From positions 273,075 through 337,074 of the forward strand of contig JANLVI010000007.1 of the NCBI GenBank assembly GCA_031363915.1: 64,000 bases of DNA. The letters are read 5' to 3'. Origin of the DNA: JANLVI01 sp031363915. GTDB lineage: Bacteria; Vulcanimicrobiota; Vulcanimicrobiia; Vulcanimicrobiales; Vulcanimicrobiaceae. A program made the translations under genes and the position numbers. This document shows, piece after piece, positions 23,856 through 31,118 of the stretch (its first letter is position 1; each line of letters starts with the position of its first letter). The notes beneath the pieces were generated by a model. The model made no database searches. It was not told the DNA's origin and saw only the letters and a program-made list of their open reading frames with translations.

Positions 23856-25037
23856 TTAAGCTTCGGCCTCGATCGCGAGTGCGTCGATTTGCGGCGACTT
23901 CGTTTGCGTTAACCCGAGCGCAAGTGCGCCGAGGGTGAAGAGACCGGAGATTCCGGCGGTTGCCGCGACCCCGTACCATTCCAGCGCGCCGGTGGAAATC
24001 GTGGGCATCGCAATCCCCGCTGCCGAGTCGAGCGACGAGCCGACGCCCAGAATCGTGCCGCGCTGATTCTCCGGCGCCGCATCCGTCATCAGCGCGGCAA
24101 GGGTCGCGTTGTTGATCGAAAGTCCGAACGCGAAGAAGACCAGCATGACGAATCCGCTGAAGATGTCGTGGATGAACGGCACGATGCCGAAGGCGATCAA
24201 ACACGCGACGAGCCCGAGGTTCGATGCGCGCCTGGCACCGAGCGCATCCGTGATGCGGCCCACAACCCCGAGCTGAATCACAATGCTAATCACACCGAAT
24301 CCGGCAAAAAAATAACTCGCGGTAGATTCGTTCAGACCGAGTTGGCGTTGCAGGATGAGCGTAAACGCCGCAAACCACCCGTACAGGCCGAGCGACCAAA
24401 TGAATTTCTGAACGAGGACGGGCGCGAGCTTTTTGTCGCCGAGCGAGCGGACGATATCGCCGAAGCCAGCGGCGTCTTGTTGTGATTCTTTCGTGCGTGA
24501 CTCGGGCAGCATGACGAGCGTGAGCACGAGGGTGAGCAATTGCAAGCCCGCAGCAGCAAGGAACGGTGCGGTGTAGCCATATTTACCGACGAGCAGTCCG
24601 CCGAAGGCCGGACCGAAGACGATTCCCGCGCTAAAGGCCGCGCCTACGTATGAAAATGCCCGCGCGCGTTGCTCGGGCGCGACGAGATCGGAGACATACG
24701 CCTGCGTCACGCTGATATTGCCGCCGCTCACACCCTCGATGATGCGCGCGGCGAACACCCAACCGATGGTGGGTGCGAACGCGAGCATCGTCCACCCGAC
24801 GGTCGCGCCGATTTGACTCACCACGAGCACCATCTTGCGGCCGATGCGGTCGCTCACGTGTCCCCAGATAGGCCCCGCGACGAACTGGCAGATCGCGAAC
24901 GTGGAGAAGAGCAGACCGACCACGACCACCGGCGCGCCGAAATGCTGCACGTAGTACGGCATGAGCGGCAAGAGAATACTGAAACCCAGGATGTCGATGA
25001 ACGTGATACCGAGGATCGGCAAGAGCCGCACGATCAC
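23856..25037 (-). CDS. Major facilitator superfamily transporter, TetA-like drug exporter
   Basis: The 393-residue protein has 12 predicted helices and the MFS motif A GHVSDRIGRKMVLVVSQ between helices 2 and 3, with the drug/H+ antiporter pattern GVSGGNISVTQAYVSD and GPAFGGLL in helix 5. TetA-like exporters move drugs or metabolites out with proton uptake; the substrate is unknown. The GTG start overlaps the SDR stop by four bases (GTGA), which fixes it although the frame is open for 97 codons upstream. It forms an operon with the SDR. Confidence 0.88.
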   Translation of the reverse strand: MIVRLLPILGITFIDILGFSILLPLMPYYVQHFGAPVVVVGLLFSTFAICQFVAGPIWGHVSDRIGRKMVLVVSQIGATVGWTMLAFAPTIGWVFAARIIEGVSGGNISVTQAYVSDLVAPEQRARAFSYVGAAFSAGIVFGPAFGGLLVGKYGYTAPFLAAAGLQLLTLVLTLVMLPESRTKESQQDAAGFGDIVRSLGDKKLAPVLVQKFIWSLGLYGWFAAFTLILQRQLGLNESTASYFFAGFGVISIVIQLGVVGRITDALGARRASNLGLVACLIAFGIVPFIHDIFSGFVMLVFFAFGLSINNATLAALMTDAAPENQRGTILGVGSSLDSAAGIAMPTISTGALEWYGVAATAGISGLFTLGALALGLTQTKSPQIDALAIEAEA

Positions 25038-25885
25038 GCGGTGACTTTCTCTATTGCATAGCCGATCATCCGGTCGCGAAGGCCGCTTGGCAGCATGGCG
25101 AACGCGATCTGCGCGCGCGCATCGGTGCCGATCACGTAGCGCGTTTTCGGTCGGCGAGCGACGAGCGCATGTTCGACGGCCTCGGCAACGTGGGCAGCGG
25201 GAAGCGCGCGTTTTGCGATCCCGGCGATGATCTTTCCCATCGCGGCTTCGATCGGCGCATAAAGTTCGCGCATCCCGGGATCGTAGCGCTGGGAGCGCGC
25301 GCTTCCTTCGCTCTGCGCTTTGTCCCAAATCGGCGTGTCGATCGCACCGGGTTCGAGCAGGGCGACCGCGATGTCGAAGGGCGCCAGTTCCACGCGCAGT
25401 GCGTCGCTGATCGCCTCGACCGCAAATTTACTCGCCGCGTACGGCGCCGTGAACGGCGCCGCAAAACGACCGGAAATCGAGCCGATATTCACGATGCGGC
25501 CGATCGATTGACGCAGCAGCGGCAAGAAGGCTTGCGTCACCGCGACCAAGCCGATGACGTTGATCTCGAACTGCTGGCGCAAGTCGTCGATGGCGATTGC
25601 TTCGAGCGGTCCGCCGACGACGATCCCGGCATTGTTCACCAGGCCATAGAGTCCGCGGCCCGCCGTTTGAACCTGCGCGCGTGCAGCGGCAATCGCCGCC
25701 GCATCGCAGACGTCGAGAATTACGGGCGAGCAGGCGACGCCGAGTTCGCCCGCGATCCGCGCGCCGTCGGCAGCGCTGCGCACGCCGGCATAGACGTGAA
25801 ACCCCGCCTTGACGAGTTGCCGTGCGGTGGCAGCGCCGATCCCGCTCGAACAACCCGTGATCAACACCGCCTTGCGCTCTACCAT
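25034..25885 (-). CDS. Short-chain dehydrogenase/reductase
   Basis: This is a classical SDR of 283 residues. The cofactor motif is TGCSSGIG near residue 10, NNAG near 86, the catalytic Ser in NIGSISGRF, and YAASK. The SGRF-AAPFTAPY segment and the extended C-terminal part are typical of SDRs acting on lipids or steroids, but the substrate is not known. It uses ATG 25885; a GTG directly before it is an alternative. The gene is the first of a two-gene operon with the MFS transporter and diverges from the broken selenoprotein gene. Confidence 0.9.
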   Translation of the reverse strand: MVERKAVLITGCSSGIGAATARQLVKAGFHVYAGVRSAADGARIAGELGVACSPVILDVCDAAAIAAARAQVQTAGRGLYGLVNNAGIVVGGPLEAIAIDDLRQQFEINVIGLVAVTQAFLPLLRQSIGRIVNIGSISGRFAAPFTAPYAASKFAVEAISDALRVELAPFDIAVALLEPGAIDTPIWDKAQSEGSARSQRYDPGMRELYAPIEAAMGKIIAGIAKRALPAAHVAEAVEHALVARRPKTRYVIGTDARAQIAFAMLPSGLRDRMIGYAIEKVTA

Positions 25886-25986
25886 CACGCCTACGAACCC
25901 GGCGCCGCGATCAATCGCTTCGATCGCCGTAAGCGCGATCGGTGGAAACGTGAATCGCCGACCGGCTGAGACGGGTTTGCGAGGCT

Positions 25987-26594
25987 ATGAGCCTTGAATC
26001 CAATCCGCTCCGAACCGCCTGGGCCACCTGGCTCCCCGGCGCACTCCCGCTCTTGGAGGCCGAGCGCTTCGCCGAGTCCCTTGTCGGCTTCCCGAAACCG
26101 GCGTATGCGCCGATCCCGTTTGTGGCGGCGCCGTCGGCCGCTGGTCGCAGGATCGCGCTCATCACTTCGGCGGGCGCCTACGATGCGGCAACGCAGACGC
26201 GTCGCTCACCGCGAGCGTCCTCTCGACGATGGGCTACGCGCTCGATTGGGCGACGCTCATCGAATCGACGATTCCGCAGCTCATCATGCAGGCGAAAACG
26301 GACGGCGCAAATTGCGCGCTGTTGGTCCCGGTTTGACCCCTTTGTCACCAGACGGTCCGTCTGGTCGCCGAAGCCTTCGAACGCGCGAATCTTTTGACGG
26401 TCGTCGTCGGCACGATGCGGACGCCGCTCAAAGGATTACCGCGCGTGCTTATCTCACGCTACGACCGCGGGCGCAACTTCGGTGCGCCCGGCGATACGGA
26501 CGAACATCGCGCGCTCGCGCGTGAAGCACTTGCTCTTTTCGACGTGACGGAGCCGACTCTGATCGATCACAAGGAGCGCGCCGCGGCCTCGTAG
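25987..26594 (+). pseudogene. GrdB/PrdB-family reductase (selenoprotein B type), broken by an internal deletion, with in-frame UGA
   Basis: The N-terminal 71 residues (frame 1) match the start of the glycine/betaine/D-proline reductase B family, up to RRIALITSAGAYDAATQT. From about 26202 homology continues in another frame (SLTASVLSTMGYALDW, IMQAKTDGANCALLVPV), then an in-frame TGA at 26334-26336, then PLCHQTVRLVAEAFERAN and RGRNFGAPGDTDEH to the stop. In the family the TGA position is Cys or Sec of a [CU]xxCH motif. Compared with PrdB (about 240 residues), roughly 40 residues are missing at the frame change, so I infer a deletion. The UGA is followed by a SECIS-like hairpin. Family identification is from memory of motifs. 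Confidence 0.65.
26334..26364 (+). promoter_or_regulatory. Candidate selenocysteine UGA and bacterial SECIS hairpin
   Basis: The TGA at 26334-26336 is followed after 11 bases by CCAGAC (26348-26353), loop GGTCC, and GTCTGG (26359-26364); an extra A-T pair lies outside. The E. coli fdhF SECIS has the same geometry: 11 bases after UGA, a 17-base upper stem-loop with GGUC in its loop. The bulged U of fdhF is not present. SelB would bind here if the system exists in this genome. Confidence 0.55.
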
Positions 26595-26613
26595 CCGCGT
26601 CGAGCACGACCGT

Positions 26614-27492
26614 TTGCAACGTCCCTCCCAAAACGCGGCGCTCGGCGCAGCGGCAGCGCTCTTCTTCGTCTTCCTGTGGGCATCGGCATACGTGCCGAGC
26701 AAAACGGGTGTCCTCAACTCATCGCCGCTGTGGTTTCTCGTCGTGCGCTTCGCCGTCTCGGGCGGGATTTTTCTTGCGGTCGCGCTCGCAACGGGCGGAA
26801 AACTTCCGCGGACGGGACGCCACTGGATTGCGATTGTCGTGCTCGGGCTCACCTCGAATGCGATCTATCTGGGTTGTACGTACGAAGCACTCCGTCACAT
26901 GGCTGCCGGAATCGGTGCGATCGTCGCGAGTACGAACCCGCTCGTGCTCGCGTTCATCGCACCCGTTGTCTTGCGCGAGCGCTTGACGCCGCTCAAGATC
27001 GTCGGTCTGCTGATGGGCTTCGGCGGCGTCGTCGCCATCATGATCGTTCGTACCGGTAGCGGAAACGCGCAGCCATCAGACGTGTTGCTCGCGTTCATCG
27101 GCGTCTTGGGCAGCGTCGCCGGGACGATCGTGTTCAAGAAATACTGCGCCGACGTCGATTTGAAGACCGTGGCGGCGTTACAACTCTTGGTCGCGGGTAT
27201 CGCGCTCTTGCCGCTCGCGCTCGCCTTCGAAGGCGCGCCGCACGCGATTTGGGGCGCACCGATCGTCGAGTCGTTCGCGTACGTCGTGCTCGTCATGTCG
27301 ATCGGCGCATCGACGCTGTGGTTCTGGTTGCTCAAGCACGGTGAGGCAAGCCGCGTCAGCGCCTACTACTTCCTCACGCCGATTTTCGGTTTGTTTCTGG
27401 CCGCGATCCTCTTGCACGAACCGGTGACCGTGCGCGACCTCTTCGGACTTGCGGGAATCGCGGTCGGAATTGCTCTCGTGCAGCGCGGATGA
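26614..27492 (+). CDS. EamA/DMT-family transporter
   Basis: The 292-residue protein has ten predicted helices in two EamA repeats (first: LFFVFLWASAYVPSKTGV; second: from VLLAFIGVLGSVAGTIVFKKY). Conserved points are the helix-4 segment SNAIYLGCTYEALRHM and the late AYYFLTPIFGLFLAAILLHEP. DMT transporters export amino acids, metabolites or drugs; the substrate is unknown. It starts at TTG 19 bases after the broken selenoprotein gene and overlaps the following MFS gene by four bases. Confidence 0.88.
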   Translation: MQRPSQNAALGAAAALFFVFLWASAYVPSKTGVLNSSPLWFLVVRFAVSGGIFLAVALATGGKLPRTGRHWIAIVVLGLTSNAIYLGCTYEALRHMAAGIGAIVASTNPLVLAFIAPVVLRERLTPLKIVGLLMGFGGVVAIMIVRTGSGNAQPSDVLLAFIGVLGSVAGTIVFKKYCADVDLKTVAALQLLVAGIALLPLALAFEGAPHAIWGAPIVESFAYVVLVMSIGASTLWFWLLKHGEASRVSAYYFLTPIFGLFLAAILLHEPVTVRDLFGLAGIAVGIALVQRG

Positions 27493-28688
27493 CGATGCGC
27501 TGGCGGATGCTCGCGCTTATGACCGGCTCGCAAGTCGGCGGCGCGATCGTTCAGCAGGGCTTGGGTTCGCTTGCGCCCGTGCTACTCGTCACCTTCGCGC
27601 TCTCCAAGACGCAACTCGGCACGGTCTTTACGGCGCTTGCGATCGGGAGCGCGCTCTTCACCACCCTCGCCGGGGTTATCGTCGACCGCTACGGCGAGCG
27701 CGTCGTCACACTTTGGGGCGGCGTGCTCCTCGGCGCGACGTTGCTCGCCGCGTCTGCCGTCGCGTCGTATCCATGGCTTGTCGCTTGCATCTTTCTCTTC
27801 GGCATCTCGTATGCCGCGCAGACACCGGCGGGCGGACGCGCGGTGCTCGCATGGTTCGATCGCGACCGCGGGCTCGCGATGTCGATCCGCCAAACCGGCG
27901 TGCCGCTGGGCGGCGCGATCGGTGGCGTTATCTTGCCGTTTCTCGCACTGCACTATAACTACCGCGTCGCGCTTGCCGTCGGCGGCATCCTCGGCGCGGC
28001 CGCAGCGATCGTCGCCGCGCGCTATTACGTCGATCCGCCACGACGAAACGCATCGACGCGCGGCCTGCGCGATGTCGTGCGCGGGATGATGCGATTGGCG
28101 CGCAGTCCGCGCACGATGCTCTTCACGCTTGCGTGCATGGTGCTCGTCAGCGGACAAACGATCATGAACGCGTTCTTCGCGATCACCGCAGTCGCCGACG
28201 TGCACGTCAGCGCAACGCTCGCCGCAGCGGCTTTTACATTCGCGCAGATGTGTGCCGTCGCGGGTCGTGTCGTCTGGGGCAAGCTCAGCGACACGCTCTT
28301 TCGCGGCGATCGCGCGCTGCCGATCGCAGCGATCGGCGCGATTCTCGCCGCGTGCGCCTGGACGATCGCCCACATTGCACCGGGCGCCGTCCCCGAACTC
28401 TTTATCGTCGGCGGCTTGCTCGGTTTTTCGGCATCGAGTTGGAACGGCGTGATGGCGACGGCGATGGCGGAGATCGGCGGACCGGAATATGCCGGCAGCG
28501 TGCTGGGCGTCGCCCTGACGTTTATCTTTGCTGCCGCGGGTGCTGCGCCGCTGCTCTTCGGGTCGCTTGCCGACGCGCGCACGCTGGGCACCGCCTGGAC
28601 GGCGCTCGCCATCGCGGCGGCCATCGGCATTCTCCCGGCACTCGGTGCCGCGTACTTGGCCCGTCGCGATGCGGCTCCCGTCGGCTAG
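27489..28688 (+). CDS. Major facilitator superfamily transporter
   Basis: The 399-residue protein has 12 helices. Motif A is seen as AGVIVDRYGERVVTLWGG, and a helix-4/5 motif as RGLAMSIRQTGVPLGGAIGG, a pattern common in anion/cyanate-type (CynX/NimT) and NNP-like MFS branches. The second half begins with RSPRTMLFTLACMVLVSGQ. The substrate is unknown. Its ATG overlaps the EamA gene stop, so the two transporters form an operon that ends before tRNA-Leu. Confidence 0.87.
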   Translation: MTMRWRMLALMTGSQVGGAIVQQGLGSLAPVLLVTFALSKTQLGTVFTALAIGSALFTTLAGVIVDRYGERVVTLWGGVLLGATLLAASAVASYPWLVACIFLFGISYAAQTPAGGRAVLAWFDRDRGLAMSIRQTGVPLGGAIGGVILPFLALHYNYRVALAVGGILGAAAAIVAARYYVDPPRRNASTRGLRDVVRGMMRLARSPRTMLFTLACMVLVSGQTIMNAFFAITAVADVHVSATLAAAAFTFAQMCAVAGRVVWGKLSDTLFRGDRALPIAAIGAILAACAWTIAHIAPGAVPELFIVGGLLGFSASSWNGVMATAMAEIGGPEYAGSVLGVALTFIFAAAGAAPLLFGSLADARTLGTAWTALAIAAAIGILPALGAAYLARRDAAPVG

Positions 28689-28732
28689 CGAAAAGGCCGC
28701 GCGTAGCGAAATGCCTAAACGGAGCGGGCCGT

Positions 28733-28816
28733 GCCCAGGTGGCGGAATTGGTAGACGCGCTAGTTTCAGGTATTAGTAGCCGCAAGGCTGTGGGGGTTCG
28801 AGTCCCTTCCTGGTCA
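28733..28816 (+). tRNA. tRNA-Leu, anticodon CAG
   Basis: The 84-base sequence folds as a class II tRNA. D-arm residues GCGGAATTGGTAGACGC are typical of tRNA-Leu. The anticodon loop TTCAGGT carries CAG. A long variable arm GCC-GCAA-GGC is present, and the T-loop is TTCGAGT. The 3' CCA is not encoded. The acceptor stem GCCCAGG/CCTGGTC has one mismatch (C2 opposite U71), and the T-stem has two G-U pairs. Confidence 0.93.
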
Positions 28817-28827
28817 GGTTTCAGAAG

Positions 28828-28860
28828 CCCGTGAAAGTCATCGCTTTCGCGGGTCTTTTT
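28828..28860 (+). terminator. Intrinsic terminator after tRNA-Leu
   Basis: CCCGTGAAAG at 28828-28837 pairs with CTTTCGCGGG at 28844-28853 (ten pairs, one T-G) around a six-base loop, followed by TCTTTTT. It lies 11 bases after the tRNA. The T-run overlaps the last codons of the convergent DUF5069 gene. Confidence 0.88.
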
Positions 28861-29314
28861 ATCGTGTTCTGCGGCCCGCAAGGCGGTAGACGAGTGTCGC
28901 CGGCGGCACGATGACACCGTTGTAGAAGACCTTGAGCAGTCTCGTATACGGACCGCTTTTTCTCCGATTTTCGTCTGCATCGATCATGGCCAAGAAGGGC
29001 GCGTTCCACCGGAGAAACGCGCGATTGAAAACCGCACAGTCGGCGGACGTTTTGTGACCGGCATCGAGAATCCGTCGCGCGGCTTCGTCGTCGTCCAATT
29101 GATCTTGAATGAGGTTACCGATTTGCGTCTGCGTCATCGCCAGAAATCGCAGAAGTTGCGCATCGAGATAATCGTTGTCGCCGAATAGGTAGTCGCCCAG
29201 GACGTCGCCGCGCTTCGCTTCGAGCGCATCATGGCGTCGTGCTTTATCGATATAGCGACCCAGCCAAATGCAACCGGCAAGTTCTTGTCGACCCGATCGA
29301 GGAATCCAACTCAT
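28859..29314 (-). CDS. DUF5069 family protein, copy 1
   Basis: The 151-residue protein starts with IPRSGRQELAGCIWLGRYIDKARRH, the typical DUF5069 opening (arginine-rich turn, then a helix with R-x-I-D-K). It continues with a helical region (LRFLAMTQTQIGNLIQDQLDDDEAARRIL). The family has no known function. The ATG is fixed by GGAGG at 29322-29326, seven bases away on the coding strand. A second DUF5069 protein of different sequence is encoded at 52407-52895. Confidence 0.85.
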   Translation of the reverse strand: MSWIPRSGRQELAGCIWLGRYIDKARRHDALEAKRGDVLGDYLFGDNDYLDAQLLRFLAMTQTQIGNLIQDQLDDDEAARRILDAGHKTSADCAVFNRAFLRWNAPFLAMIDADENRRKSGPYTRLLKVFYNGVIVPPATLVYRLAGRRTR

Positions 29315-29604
29315 GTGATCTCCTCCGGCCCTCTCTGCGTGAATCACCGTTCAATAACGCCCAATAACGCCGTGGCGCAATCGCCGCGTTGTGATCCGAG
29401 ATGTTGTTTTCCCGGTATTGAACGCGTGACCACCTGGCCCCACGTCTCCGTAACCGAACGTGGTCGCTGTTCCCGAGCCGTACGGCATGGTCCCGCGTCG
29501 CTCGATCGAGGACCGCAGCCCGTGCTCGCCCTGCCCAAGTAGGGACACCGGCGAGCGTCGTAGCCAAGCCGGAAGTTCCCTCAGATGCTGCGAACGCTCA
29601 TCGC
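29315..29604. other. Non-coding spacer with a possible ion-channel pore remnant
   Basis: No intact gene is visible. On the minus strand around 29440-29480 one frame reads SGTATTFGYGDVGP, which matches the TxxTxGYGD selectivity filter of potassium channels. The flanks in this frame do not look like pore helices or membrane segments. It may be a decayed channel gene or chance. The end nearest 29314 holds the ribosome-binding site of the DUF5069 gene. Confidence 0.3.
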
Positions 29605-30180
29605 ATGATTCGTCAATCCTTGCTCGCGATCGCCCTTGTGCTCACGTGCGAGGTCTCGTCTGCGGCAGCGTCGCTCCCGCGGGTCGCCATGACGACCTCG
29701 GCCGGCACGATCGTCCTCGAACTCGATTCGGTGCGCGCACCGATTACCGCGGCAAACTTCTTGCACTTGGTCGACACGCACGTCTACGACGGCGCGACGT
29801 TCTATCGCACGGTGAGCAAAGCGGCGATTCCCGGCTCGAACATCGAAGTGATTCAAGGCGGGCTCGAAGCCGTGCATCGGATGCTCGCGCAAACGATCGC
29901 ACTCGAAAATTCGACGAAGACGCATTTGCACAATACGTCCGGTGCGATTTCGATGGCGCGCACGAGCGACCCGAATTCGGCGAGTTCCGAATTCTTTCTG
30001 TGCGTCGGCGACAACCGGTTCCTCGACGCCGAAAATCAGCCCGACCACTTGGGCTACGCGGCCTTCGGCCACGTCATCCGCGGCTATGACGTCGTGCTCA
30101 AAATCAACCACGCCGTTGCGGTCGACCAGCGTCTGACCACGCCCGTCACGATCGTCCGCATGCGCCGGGTCAAGGCCTGA
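29605..30180 (+). CDS. Secreted cyclophilin-type peptidyl-prolyl isomerase
   Basis: The 191-residue protein has a signal peptide (about residues 1-22, LLAIALVLTCEVSSAAA) and a cyclophilin domain: MTTSAGTIVLELD, NFLHLVDTHVYDGATFYRTV, the active-site region GAISMARTSDPNSASSEFFLCVGDN, and FGHVIRGYDVVLKI. Cyclophilins isomerise X-Pro bonds; the export signal places this one in the periplasm, probably in folding of envelope proteins. The catalytic FYRTV arginine is kept. Confidence 0.93.
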   Translation: MIRQSLLAIALVLTCEVSSAAASLPRVAMTTSAGTIVLELDSVRAPITAANFLHLVDTHVYDGATFYRTVSKAAIPGSNIEVIQGGLEAVHRMLAQTIALENSTKTHLHNTSGAISMARTSDPNSASSEFFLCVGDNRFLDAENQPDHLGYAAFGHVIRGYDVVLKINHAVAVDQRLTTPVTIVRMRRVKA

Positions 30181-30247
30181 GGCGAAACCCGCTTCTCGGT
30201 GATTTGCGCCACGGCCCGGGCAGGTTGCTTGGAACTATGATCCATGC

Positions 30248-30508
30248 ATGCAACAGCTCTATGCCGATGGCACGGTCGCCTATTCTGCGGATTCCTGGAC
30301 GCCCACCGCGCGCATTGGGACCTATACCGTAGCCGATCTCCACGCGCGAACGGGCTGCCTGCTCCGGGTCGTCATGGCCGACGGAGAGGTCTTCACGGGG
30401 ATTTTCCGCACGGAGATCCTCAGCGCGCATGCCTTGAGCGTGTTTATCTCCGGGCCGCGGAGTGCGACTTTGACGATCGACGAGATCGTCTCGATCGACT
30501 CGCTCTAA
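30248..30508 (+). CDS. Small protein, possibly with an Sm-like beta fold
   Basis: The 86-residue protein has no signal peptide or membrane segment. It contains a run of short beta-like segments (GCLLRVVMADGEVFTGIFRTEIL, then ALSVFISGPRSATLTIDEIVSI), reminiscent of small beta-barrels of the LSm type where a bound ligand tunes a -x-G-x-x-x-x-G- turn. This is a weak resemblance. I do not recognise a family. The gene is short, but its composition and separate position from neighbours favour a real CDS. Confidence 0.5.
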   Translation: MQQLYADGTVAYSADSWTPTARIGTYTVADLHARTGCLLRVVMADGEVFTGIFRTEILSAHALSVFISGPRSATLTIDEIVSIDSL

Positions 30509-30537
30509 AGACACGCGGGGCCCGGTTGGACCCGCCA

Positions 30538-30984
30538 TTATTTCTCGGTGACGGTGACCGTCCCGCGCATAAACGCGTGATACGCGCAGAAGTAGGGGTA
30601 CGTTCCGGCCTTCGAATAGGTCTTGCTCCAGGTCTGGCCTTTTGCCATGTAGCCGGAATCGTAGCTCTTATCGTCGGCCGTGACCGTGTGCGCGGATTCA
30701 TCGTCATTGACGAACTGGATCGTGTCGCCGACTTTCACGACCGCGTCCTTGGGCGAGTAAGCGAAGTCTTTCATGTGGATCACCAGCGCCGGGCTGGGCT
30801 GCGGGGCGGGACTTGCCGCGCTCGAGGGTGGGGCCGACGGCATCGTCATTGGGGGCATGCTGGGGCTTGGACCGGGGAACGGCTGGGCGAGGGCCACCGA
30901 GGTCGTCAGGGCGAGGGCCGTCAAGAACGGAGCGATCACACGAAATCCCATCTCAATTTTGTAGAACGAACAAGCCATGAACAT
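30538..30984 (-). CDS. Cupredoxin-domain protein (plastocyanin/amicyanin-like)
   Basis: The 148-residue protein has a signal peptide (around APFLTALALTTSVALA), a Pro/Ser/Met-rich linker of about 40 residues, and a C-terminal cupredoxin domain. The type I copper ligands are His in ESAHTVTADD and Cys, His, Met in FCAYHAFMRG, so copper binding is expected. It most likely carries electrons or copper in the periplasm. I chose ATG 30984, which has AAGGA seven bases upstream; ATG 30951 would give a shorter signal peptide. No partner oxidase is adjacent. Confidence 0.9.
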   Translation of the reverse strand: MFMACSFYKIEMGFRVIAPFLTALALTTSVALAQPFPGPSPSMPPMTMPSAPPSSAASPAPQPSPALVIHMKDFAYSPKDAVVKVGDTIQFVNDDESAHTVTADDKSYDSGYMAKGQTWSKTYSKAGTYPYFCAYHAFMRGTVTVTEK

Positions 30985-31006
30985 CACCTGATCCTTAGGT
31001 GTCTAC

Positions 31007-31031
31007 CGAGCGGACGCCCGTCGGACGCTCG
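31007..31031 (+). other. Hairpin in the leader of the 2-oxoglutarate dehydrogenase gene
   Basis: CGAGCG at 31007-31012 pairs with CGCTCG at 31026-31031, and GACG at 31013-31016 pairs with CGTC at 31019-31022, with GGA bulged. It lies in the 134-base divergent spacer between the cupredoxin gene and the large fusion gene. It could be a protein-binding site or part of a leader; no T-run follows. Confidence 0.35.
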
Positions 31032-31118
31032 ATCTTGCGACAATCGTCGCGCAGGCCGAAAATATGGTGGACCGAAGCCAATCGCGTTGAATATGTCGCT
31101 TAGTGGAGTGGTGGTCGC

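Noticed and set aside
26195..26215. Programmed frameshift in the selenoprotein B-type gene
   Set aside because: No slippery heptamer or downstream stimulator is seen, and about 40 family residues are missing, so deletion is the simpler reading.
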